From Neodiprion pinetum (Eukaryota; Arthropoda; Insecta; Hymenoptera; Diprionidae): a stretch of DNA of 64,000 nt. The notes beneath the pieces are model-generated. The model saw only the letters and a program-made list of their open reading frames with translations, made no database searches and had not been told where the DNA came from. Within the stretch, counting starts at the first letter, position 1. Each line of letters begins with the position of its first letter. The position numbers and the translations under genes are program-made. The DNA lies in contig NC_060233.1 in NCBI RefSeq assembly GCF_021155775.2, forward strand, positions 9,736,782 through 9,800,781. The letters are read 5' to 3'. Below, piece by piece: positions 36,001-48,000 of this stretch.

Positions 36001-39000
36001 TCACAACCTCTTCGATAAAAAGGACTCTGTCGAAGATGGCTCGAAACATCGAAGCTTGTCTTACCTGATAGCCGATGTCCTGACTGACCAGGCAGGATTT
36101 TTCGTGCACCACACGATGTTCCCATTGAGGATCTTTCCACCCTAGAAGTGGAGCGATGCAGACTAATGCGGCAACGAGCCAGACGACGGCGATCATTAGG
36201 CCGATTCGTTTTCCAGTCCTCTGGTGGATGTAGTCGATATTCGTCACTGCCCAGTACCTGCGCACAGAGGAAAAAAAAACAGAAAATTACCGTGACGGTA
36301 GAAAGGATGCATGGTAACGCACACAACGTAAGCGAAGATTGCGAGAGAAATCTTCAGGCGGGAAATCTTGGCTCGCTCTTGCGTGTTCAGCTCTTTGATG
36401 CACCAAGGAGAATCCGATATAAAACGGGGAAAAAGGAACCATTCAATGTCCTCGAAAACCGGCTCTTGTACCGGAATTCAACTTCTTACAACGACGGGAT
36501 CGTATAGGTATTCTGTTTGGCTCTATCTCGCCCAATGCACGGAGGTAGAAGCAAAGGAATGAGGGTGACAATTGCACCTTGGTCTCACCAATCCATTTGT
36601 ATCTATCTATACCCAACTGCAGTCCTCTCGATGGGCTGTACTTTGTCCAATTCGAGACAAAGAAGCGGATCGCAGCTTCGCCCGAACAATGCCTTGATAT
36701 CGATTAGAGAGAAGACATGAGTAATGTCTAACCGAGTGTAAGTTACCACCTATCGTTGGGTTCGAGTTGAGCCTGATAAGCCTGAAGCTCAATTTTCTTG
36801 AATTCTCGAAAGGTTGTGGACCGTTCTGATATCCGATCTAATGAAACGGTTATAAAATACGAGTACTGTATTCTTTTTGATTTGAAACACAAGTTGTGTT
36901 CAGATTTCGGTAAGACCTCAAATTATAAGATTGCAGATGAATGAATAGAGTGTGCTTGACATAAAACCGAATGAGAATCGATTTACAATGTCATTTTATA
37001 TTCACTGTTCCAATGATATTTTTGTGAATTTGCAGTAACTGTAAGGATTACAGCTTCATGAAAAAAACCCTTCAAATAGTTTTAAGACCGTGCCAAGAAG
37101 TTGAACATTGATCAGTCATTGCGTCCTCGACGAGGGGTTTAAAATAGTGAGAATTGCAAACTTTGTACCGTTCTAAAGAAGAAAACCTGGTACACATTAC
37201 TTACGTACCCCATGCGACGTTGGGTAGTAGTAGGAAAACAGTTAATCAATTGCAGTCAAAGTAACCCGACGGTGAGTAAAAGGGAGCTACTGTAGACGGA
37301 TTCGGAGTCGGGGATGAGTTGAGGTTGGCAGTAGGTCAGAGGCCACCAAGTACAAGTAAATGCAATTAGACTCCTTCTAGTTCTTGCAATTAGTGCCTCC
37401 CGAGTTCAAACTGATGTAAACTGTAGACGACAGAAGTTCTATTATCTTTCACCTGCCCGACTACAACTTCGAGAAGAAAAAGACGAAAAAGAAGAAGGAA
37501 AAATATGCCGAAGAATAAGAAGCAGCTAAAGCCGAAGCGCTGCAGCTGCAAACGTCATAGTAACAAAGGGTGCCAACGCGCTTTAGGACCGCGGCGCTGG
37601 AACGCGTTGTAATTAGCTCCAGCTAATTATTTCAAAAGGTCCCAGAAGTCGTTCCCCGTCTGTCCTGTGTTCAGGTCCATTCTCTAGGTGAAAAGGATCG
37701 GTAACTGGTTCGCGTCCTGTTTCGTAACTCGTCGTTTTCATGGGTTCGTTGGCGAACAACTGGAATTCAACTCTGTCCGATGCAAGTCCTCACTGTCTGC
37801 ACTGCACCCCTTATTTATTCTACTCCAGCTGCTGACTCGGCTGAATAGAACCGAGGAGAAACTCGATTCAATTCGCTAAACTCGCCGGGATTCAGCTCGT
37901 CCGAAGAAAAGATCTCCGGGCTTTGCGACATCCGCACTTATCCGTTCATCTCTTCGATCGTTCCTATGTCACCCCGTTTGCTCAGTGCTAGTCGATGCGC
38001 AAACACGTATTGAAGCTGTTTTCTTCGACGATATTCGCTCGCTCAGCTCTCTTTTCAATTCCATGTATGCAGTGTTGCTTTTTTCACTCTCGTTTCACGT
38101 TTCGGTTGACTATTTATTACTCATTGTCAGTGTTTTTCGTACCTCTCGTAGGACGCTTCTAAAGTTTTTTCCGAACCTTTTCTCACAAGGTTAACTCCAC
38201 GAGCAATGTCGTATGATCAATTTCCAATCATGAACTACGCTTGACGATTTTCTATCCCATGAAAACTTGTCTGACGATGAACAGGGAAAACTGTTCCTTT
38301 GTGGTTTCGAAACTTGATCACACGTGTTACTCTTTAGTGCACATTCAGGCACTTCAGAATGATAGTTTCTTGGCTCTGTAGCGGATTAGATCAGATTTCA
38401 TAACACTTTAGAATCCTGCAACCGACTTTAACAAGTGCAGACTTTAACGAATTTTCCTTTTCTCGGTCCGTACGAGTGTGACAAGAGAGTTGAATGACTC
38501 TGCCAAGTGACACTGACATCCACTGCCTGAGACTGCATGACAGGGATGAATACAGAACTTCTCCAACGACAAGGTATTCGACTTGGTCGTGGATCAATGC
38601 CATGGTCCTTCGACTAACAATTCGAATCATTAGGACGATTCGAAGGATACGGTTTGCTCGACGACGCGGAATGGTATCGTCTGTACCGGCAGTTGTGAGG
38701 AACGGAGATCCAATTCCGAGAAAAGCGAGACGTGACAAAGCCAGACGACTCCAGCTTTTCCTTTTGCTCTCCTACAGCGAGACAAGTATTGCTTCGATTA
38801 ATCCGAACTATATTACCGAAGCTTTCATTCGGCTCGTAAAGCTTTCGTGGCTAATTATCGCGGTCGCATTAATTAGTAATAGATCATGAAGCGCCTAGTC
38901 GTCCACTCCAGGCTGCATCGACCCAGTCATTTGTATTCAACTATGCTCAATGCCTCGGTTTTACACTTTTCCATTACCTTCTCCCCTCGGCTTTCTTTGA

Positions 39001-42000
39001 CGAGTTTTTTTCGCCGACGGATCCCAGGAATAAAACGACTCGCTCTTCTGGTGGTAAATTTTACTCAGAAGACCGCGTTGTGTGAATGTTGATATTCCTG
39101 ATATTCCTGAGAACGGAACATATTTCAAGATACCATTATGTCAGTGAAAACAAAAACACTAAATGGTTCGTTCCAGGTTTTTAAATGAAACTGGAGGCGA
39201 TTGAACTAAATTTTGTCGAAAAAATCTCTTCCTGAAGTATGAAAAGTAATTGAAAATCTTAAATTCAACTCGTGTAACTGAATTTTCTTTTTCAACTAAT
39301 AGATTGATGCTTTTGAATATACGCCATTGAAATATTAACATGTATAATAGAAATGTAATTTGAAAAAGTTGAATGAATTCTACAATTTTCGAAATATCTT
39401 TGTCGCCATTTTAGTAAATTATTCGACAATGCCTGCCATAATTAGTCAACCTCGAAATAACATCCAAGTTCCGATCGTGAGATAGATATGTTGGAAAGAT
39501 TTTTGGTTCAAATTTTGAAACAGCTCTGCAAGAGTTTCACATTCACCAACAAATAAAATACGTAGACCGATAGACAGACATGCATGAATTATGAAGTAAC
39601 TCGGTGCATTACAGGCGGAACGACGCAACTTTGGGTTAATCCTCGAGGCGTGAATGCGGAAGATGCGGAGGACGATAAATTTTCTTGATACTATCGTTAA
39701 CTGCAGGCCACGGCGAGATAAGTGTAAGCGAAGGACGGGATATTAATCATGATTATACCGAAAAGCCTTAATCTCGTTTTCTAAACACGTGCCTACTTCG
39801 GTAGGAAACGTGTATCTGTATCCGCCCATCACCGCTGCATCCTCAGAGGGTGAGTGATAAGCGTGGTTCCTTTAAGGTGTTGGAATTTCCTACTTGTCCG
39901 ACATTTCTCGCCAGCCTTAACTCAACCCCAAGTTTCTCTCACTAGACGGAGTTCGGATGTAATTCCTTCTTTGGTTAGTGTTGCGGTTCGGTCGGAATTT
40001 CGGGTAGCATGATGGGGCGTCAAAACGCGCAACGGCTATTACACACGGTGTTGAAATACACTGAGAAAAATTTCATTTGTTATTGTAACTAGAAAAATTC
40101 AGTAAAACAGGTATCGTTAAAAAAAAAACTGTTTGAATATTGTTGGAACTATGAAAAACGAGGAACGCGTAACCATTTTGCGCCATTGTCGATCCTTTTT
40201 TGGTTACTACAACGTAAAATCAGTTTCTGAGGTTTACTCTACTTTTTTAGTTGAGTAAGGCTATAATATCAATTTATTGTTGCACAAGCATCAAATTTTC
40301 GCAACGGTTACAAGAAAATATAGTAACAGCGATCGTAATGAGAAAGAATAGTAACAGAAACTAGATTCTCTGGTAACAGCTACAAAACTAATTTTCATTT
40401 TCTACCTAGAACTATATTTTTCGATTGTGGTAAATAATGAAAATAGTTAGGGACCGAGCGGTAACCGGAACTAAAAATTTCTCTCAGTGTACTTAACGAA
40501 GAGATGAAGAAAGGCGCAAAAAGCTGTGAAAATAAAAATACGATACAACGAAGGTTTGAAAGTGCAACTAAAGTTGCTCGAGATGACTTTAACAAGGGCG
40601 GGGGGGGGGGGGGGGAGTCAAATCTTGGACGATCAGAGCGCTGAAACTCGAATCGCTATAAGTGTTTGCATTTTTCTTAAAAAAAGAAAATCTTAACAAA
40701 TGATTTTTAACCTTCCAAGCTGTACCCCGCCCTTAAATGAAACGACATTCTACAACTACAGGATTCCCGTTTTTTTTTTTTCTATTTTTATGTAAATTGT
40801 AATTTCAGCTACAATAGCACAATTGTTGATGATTTTGAAGGGATCTCTAATTGCTGATTCATTGCTAGGATGAAAAAATTCCCATCACAATTAGAGCTTA
40901 TTTTGTTGATTAACGAATTATGTACAACAAATTAACAAAGTTGTATTTTTTACTTGACTTCACGGTCAATAAAAGGAAAACAAAAAAAAAATAAAAAAAT
41001 AATACTTCATTAGTTACTCAATCTTTCGCCGAGAGTTTTTTTTTTATTTTTTTTTTTTCATAATCGGTGAGGGGTGCGAATTGCCCGGATGTGAAGTGTG
41101 GCGATGCAGATAGCGAGCTGCAGGGGTTGGCGGCATGTCATTGTTATACCTATTACCCAGTAAATCAGCCGCAGGTGAGACAATAAAATACTCGAATACT
41201 CGAGCACCGTCAGTTATGTACGGAGTGCGACGAGAATCACTATCGTCACTCGATATTTTCGTTAAATTTGGATCTTCCCTCGGGTATTCCGGTGGAAGCG
41301 GGCCGAGGGCGTGATTCTTTGATTCAAAAAGTCGGGATAGAATTACCTACATTTTCGACGTTTTTTTTTTTTTACGAGTTTGAAAAATGGGCTTGTATCA
41401 TTTACTCGCGGGAAAATCGGATTGTTCACGATTTTCTAGTGTTCTCACGAAACCGTGCTTTGCAAGATTTTCGCGTCAAATAAAATTGGAAATGAGAGAG
41501 ATGTCGAGAGAGTCGATATCCTTAACCTCGATAACCTCAAAAATACAGTTTATTCGCTCACCGCCATTTCGGTGGAATATTACCCCGGGAAAATCCTTCC
41601 GTGAAGATATTTCGGAATATAATCGGATCATCCAGTTTGAAAATATGAGTTCGTTCGCATCGGATCCATATAATGGGGCACCACGGACCAATAGACATTA
41701 TGCAAATTGGTACAGCCGATAAGCGCGGTTTCGTATCACAATTTTTCACTATCGCAGGCACTCGACGACGGCGTACTTGATGCTTTCCATAAAAATCGAT
41801 CACCGCAGAGGGTAAAGCGATTAGAAAACTCGTAGCATGTTGTGGGCTTGACGTTGAAAGCTTCCCGTAGAACAGAACATACGTTAATCGCTTGTTCGGA
41901 GAATGGAGGATCCGTTTTTTCCATCCTGTCGAAAAAACCAGAGTTATAACCGAAGTTTTCCGTGAAACTTGCCGCTCGACGCCGGCAGGTAGGCAACCGG

Positions 42001-45000
42001 AACTGCACCGATACGACGTAGCGATACAAGATGTAGCTTCGGTTGCCTACACGCTGGCGTCGAGTGGCAAGTTTCGCGGAAAACTTACGTCATATTTTAA
42101 ACGGAGGTTAAAATCTGAACTTTCGGCGTCCGGGAGTTGCATATTTGCGGCTTGCTGAGCACGTGCCAGGCGCGATTCGGGCTCTTAATTTGCATAAATG
42201 TAGCTCGAGAAATAGATCGAAGTGAGCCGAGGGTGACCCAGTTTCCATGGGGATCGGTTTCACATACCTGCTTGGCCTATCTCCGTTCCGCAGTTAACTA
42301 TCTGGCGATATTTACCTCCGCCGTTTTGTACGACCACGTGGAAAACGGCTGATATCATCTTGAGCCACACTACTTCTGTGTAAACGTAACATCGGTGTTT
42401 GTTACTTACGCTCTTTGGAACGTTCAAGCCGTAGGTACAGTCCGGTTGTAAATTTGTCGGTTCAAAAATTTCACACGACACAAATCGAAGGGGTTAAAAT
42501 TTAGCATGACGGTATTTTTGTCCGGTTATATTTTCATCGCGAAATTAATAAAAGTTGTCAGTGCATTTTCTTGAATGCCAAAACAAGTTTCTTTTTTTTT
42601 TTTTTGTATCTTTAAATTCGGATTCCAAAGAAACGTGTTGCTGCAGATGACATTCTGATTGCATATTTTCCTTCTTCTTTATTTGTACAAAATGTTCTAC
42701 CACAATTTTTCAATTTCTGATACATCGTTGATTTTGGTTTTTTGAAAACCAAATCTCAGTTTTGTAATTAAGTATAGTTTTGTATAGAATTTGAATTATT
42801 ACCATCGTCTTAACATCTTGCCGGCTTCGATTTGTGGTGACACTGTTAATCAGGTTCCCATGAGATTGAATTTAAACAGAAATCACACAAATTACATTTC
42901 ACCCTGTTTCCATCTCTCAACGACTTTTAGAGCAGACTGTACGTCATGAACGTCCTTAAGTGGTGCTCGGCGCATTAAACAGATTCGGTAATGGCTCCAG
43001 CCCTTGGGTCAAATTCTGATCAAGCAAAGATCGGCGGATCCGTCTAATCGTCCTTGGTTTGGCAAACGAGTACATTGGAATAGGGTCGCGACAATGATCC
43101 AATTTGACACAAAATACGAATCACAATTCCCGGAGCTTTTGAAAAGATATATTCAAATACAGCATCGGCCGAATAACTTAATGAAGAAGAATTTGTTTTT
43201 TATACGAGTAATACAAGATATTACATGTTAAAAAATTGATTTTTGTCACAAATTAATCACGTAAGCTTCTATTCGCATAAAATGTTAATTTATCTACTAG
43301 CGCATAAATATTTGCCCAACAACGATGCGTCCATTTTCATTTCTACAAATTTATTCAAGTGTCACTCAAATCCATTTGCTGCGACTAAGTGATTGCAGTT
43401 TGCACTTTCACATATCCACTTAAGTATCTAATTACCTGCAGCACTTTATATCTCGTGACTACTGTTCAAATCACTGCGCGTTTTTGCTAAAATGAGTTAC
43501 ACGCTGTGTATTCAACCGTTGGAGAAGAAAATGAAAGTGTAATGAAAAAACAATAAAGAGAGAAAAGGAGAAGAGAAAAAAAACGTCCAGCCAAGCGAAG
43601 ACGATTATTTCTGGAAACTAAATTTTTTTTCTGAAATATCGCTTTAACGGTAATGTTGTAAAGCACTGAATAATCACGCTTGAATTTTATGTACAAAAAA
43701 AGAAGTAAAAATAAAATGAAGCGGTTAAGGCTGTACTGTAAAATACGGGAAAATTCATCCGCTATCACATAAAATGTGTTAATTACAAAACTGACGAGTT
43801 TTCTTCTCATCCTCGTAAATTTACGTTATATGCTTCGAGAAAAAAAAATCAATTAGTCTTATCCCCGGGATATAAAAGCTCGATATAAAATTTCAATAAA
43901 AATGAATATGCCATTATTGTAACATAGATTCGTGTAAAATTATTTTTCTGTTCAAATGCGGGGTGTGAACAAATTTTTTGAAAAAAAAAATGTTTTCCAA
44001 TACCTGAAACCTAGTTTTCCCTGACATTTGCCCAGTTCTACTAAGTTTCTAAAACCAAAATCGTTCAAGCTCGTTAATTGAAGAAAAATATAACGTCCAA
44101 AAATATCGGTAAAAAAAATTTTGTTTTCTCGACGCTAAAAAAAAAAAAGTAAACCCGTTGCCTCAAAAAATGACTTTCTAATTCCGAAGATATTATAAAT
44201 TTTTTCCACGACCAAATTAAAAATATCCCCTGACAATTCCAGGCTTTCAAAGTTTCTTCATACGTGTGACCACCTGTACGTATACACAATATAAACGAGG
44301 TCCTTGCAACTTATTCGTTAATCGTCGCCAATGAACCGGATTAAAAGAATAATTCCGATTTCTACAAGTGGTCGTAACCAAAGTGAAAAGATTCTTATCT
44401 ACGTTATCCCATATATTACGTGTGTGATCCGCAGTCAGAGTGTCGAGCGAGTCGGAACGAACGCTGGGTTTTACTACTTGACACAAAACGAGCGAGCCTT
44501 AGTCTAGTACACTATACGGATACATTTTGCCCCTCGTTGGGGGGAAGGAAAGGAAAGGGAAGGGAAGGGTTGTCCGCCTTGCCTGGAACCGACACAAAGG
44601 TACGTTTCCTTTCCCCTTTCCCCTTTCCCCCTTCCGACCCCCAGCCCCTATTTCCTCGCCCCTGTTTTCTCCAGCCATTATAGAAGCGAATAGCGATAAA
44701 CTAGATTTGATCTACGAGCTCGCCTCGCGGCTGCACCGTTTCTAAGTTTTACGTTTCTCGGTTGTTGTTTTCCTGCGGTATTTTTTGTTTTTTTTTCTCT
44801 CTCTCTCTCTCTCTCTCTTCCTTTTGGTCCATTTCTTTCCCCTCCCCTCTTCCACATCTTTTTTTCTCATCGTGATAATAATACCGATAGCGATTTATAA
44901 GGTACTTGCGGCGGCAAACTCTGTCAGGTTGTTGTATTTTATTTATCTATTTTTTTTTCTTCTTCTTTGTTTTTTTTTTTTTTTGCTTCGCTTCACTTTT

Positions 45001-48000
45001 CCGTGCGTCGTATTTTCTTACTTACGACCCCGGACACGTTGTACGTATTATACAGGTTGTAACTAACATCGTCGTATTTCTTCGCCTTGATAATTATATA
45101 GGGATCACGAAGCGGCGGACCGACGAAGTTTCGACGTAGAATTATGGCCTGCAACGTTGGAACAACGATTCGGGATGTATCGCCCTCGCGGAAGCGGTAA
45201 AGAAAAGTGTCCGAGCAAAAGAGAGTGAGAGAGAGAGAGAGGGAACGTAGTAAAAATGTACCATGCTGTTTAAGAAATAATTAGTTTGTATTATACGTAC
45301 AAGGTTGATTGAAAGAAATTGACTGAAAAAATGTTACCTTGATTGGGAATAAAAACTTTTTAAAGTGTAATTTTTCATCAATCACTTGAATTGTTCCTTC
45401 GTGTTTTTTTTTTTTTTTTTTCTCTACTCAGCACCAAAAGTTTGTGGCTCGTTCAATTTTTCTTCATTACAGCTGACTTTGCTCGTAATTTAATTCTCGA
45501 TAAATCACTAGCGGTGATTACAGTTGTATATAACTTGTCTTATAACCTGTTCTTGGTATTCGCGAGTTTATCACTTTCAATTTATCACAATAATTCTGCA
45601 TAACACAATTTTTCAGCGAGTGACGAGTTCGAGGAATAAATCGTAAACGTGTATCTTTGTCACGTTTATAAAAGAGATAGAATAATTCGTTTACTCAAAT
45701 GTCATCGACTGACGGTTGTTTTTTAATTGAAATCTTGAACTTCAGTCGGACTTGTCAAATCATTATATTATAAGATCGAGATTTGTAAAATAAAATTCTA
45801 ATCACCCACGGAATTCAATTTTAGAACACTATAAACATAAAAAAAAAGAAAAATTCTTCACCACTCGAAAAGATTGTTCGTATATTTTGAAGCGAGGTCT
45901 AAATTTTATTTCAACGAGACAAAATTATAGTTGGATCTTTTTTTTCCCGTGAACTTGTAGCGAAAAATCCTTATCGCGACCTGCAGGTTTCAAATTTTCA
46001 ATCACACGTCGTGTAAACTCCAACTCGGCAAGTTCAATCTTATTAGGACTTTGCCATTTAAGCTTAATTCCTGTGCCGGAGTTTTGCAGTTAAAAAATTT
46101 TACCCAGGTAGCCGAACTTCCGGTTGTTAGCTACATCTTAGTTCATCTTTCGCCGGTTCCATTATCTTATGCAAATTCCCACCCTCGCCGTAATTCCACC
46201 TTTCGTCGTAATTACGACACACGCTTTTAGAAGCGAAATTCCGATGCCCGTCAGATCGTGTTTTTTTCCCCGAGTATGTATATATATATATGCAAACCAA
46301 CACGAACGCTGGGATAATTCTCAGACCGAAGAGTTAAGTTCGCGTCAGAATTTTCTTTTCTCGTTTTTTGATACCGTACATAATTCATCTCGCACATTAA
46401 ACCGTAAGCTCGTTGTTGATCCAATATTAATTGGACCGAAAAAAAGTTTCCAGGTCGGCACTCCTCGGAAATTTTGGATTTACATGCAAATGAAAGCAAA
46501 TTATGAAATGTCTGTATATACTTGTGTGCAGATGTCAGTATATATGTACTGTAACGTGGCAGTTAGAGTGCACGCTACAAGGAGCTCCCTTAACCCTTCA
46601 GGACATGGGTTATGAGATTTTCTCTCATGCTCAACGTAGATCTCAAATATCTTTTAAAATTCAAATGGAAAGACTACTTGAAAATTTTTGTATCTTCCTA
46701 TAATTTAGTTTTCTAGATACACATTCACTAAAAACTGTTTTTTTTTAAATCAAAATTGCGAAAAAAAATAATTTTTTGGAGAACATGAGATTTTTTCTCA
46801 TGGCCAGAGTATTAAAGGGTGAGAGATTTTAGCTTTCGTTTCTTTTCGGCCTAGTTCGGGTCGTTCCGTAGTATGCGTCCGCCATACTTGTTTACATGAT
46901 ACATATACCTAAAGAATAATTGTGCAATGTTGTGCTGTGTTATCTGCTTTTAAAAATGTAAAATTTATAATTTAATTGTTGATATTCATTAAATGAATAT
47001 TATTGAAAGGTGTTAAATAAACGTAAGTCAATATTTTTGTTTTATATATAACCCTGACAAATACATTTTATGAGTACTTAGATCTAAGTTATTTTGCATT
47101 GTGAATATTTAATTGATATTACTTTAATAATAGATTTGAGCAATTATTTTACCTTAAAAAACATTGAAAATTATAAATAAATGATATTTTCTTAAGAAAG
47201 CTGTATTTAAAATATACTGAGCGCATGCGCAGAAGCCATGAGATTTTTTCTCATGGCCAGAGTAAATAATGGCAGTCAAAACACCCATGTCCTGAAGGGT
47301 TAACCTTAGACGGTACCCAAAATTAGCATTTTGGTGAAATTAATTACGGTAAGTCACACATCAGAAATTCCGCGAGGAGACAATTTAATTCCGAATGATC
47401 GAAGATTTTCAGTTCTGTGATTTCTGGCTTGGTGAAATTTCAGTACTTTGATCTTTGTTTCGGATTTTCGATATTCTTATTTTCGGAATTTTGGTCATTC
47501 TGATTTTCGGTTTTTCTGATTCCTTCCACCCACTCGTCAAGTAAACTATGCTGTGTGAGAGGTGCGGGTAAAAATCAGAATGGTCAGAATTCCGAACATA
47601 AATATATCGAAAACTCACAATCGCGAAAGAACAAATTGGTGAATCTTCATTAATCCAGAAATAAAGGAAATGGAATGTAAAAGTATCGAAATTTGAAGTT
47701 ATAGAATTTAGAATACACAACTGGTGAAAATTCCGAAAGGCCGTTAGCGGAATGAGGCAAATGCGATTGCTCGCAAACACAAATAAATAACCTTCGGGTG
47801 GATCATAAAGTAGAATTTTCATCTATTCGAATTCATAAATGCGAAGGATCAAGAATCAGAACGGTTAGAACTTCGAGTAGTAATCTCACAGAAGGCTCGG
47901 AATACAGAATTGCGGTATATCAGAATCGTCGGAATTAAGAATCGCAATATGTGAGAAGAGTCGGGCACGTCGTTGGCCACGCTCTAAAGGCCTAACCCAA

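Noticed and set aside
35886..36326. 146-codon minus-strand frame near the receptor
   Set aside because: It crosses the TM4 exon in another frame; the GPCR frame with conserved motifs and clean splice sites takes precedence.
36148..39092. Several plus-strand frames of 60-130 codons
   Set aside because: Composition is uniform with the intron, no domains are seen, and several overlap receptor exons antisense.
47409..47822. 137-codon minus-strand open frame
   Set aside because: Its C-terminal part (KIPKIRISKIRNK) mirrors the degenerate TTTTCGGA array; no domain, no splice context.
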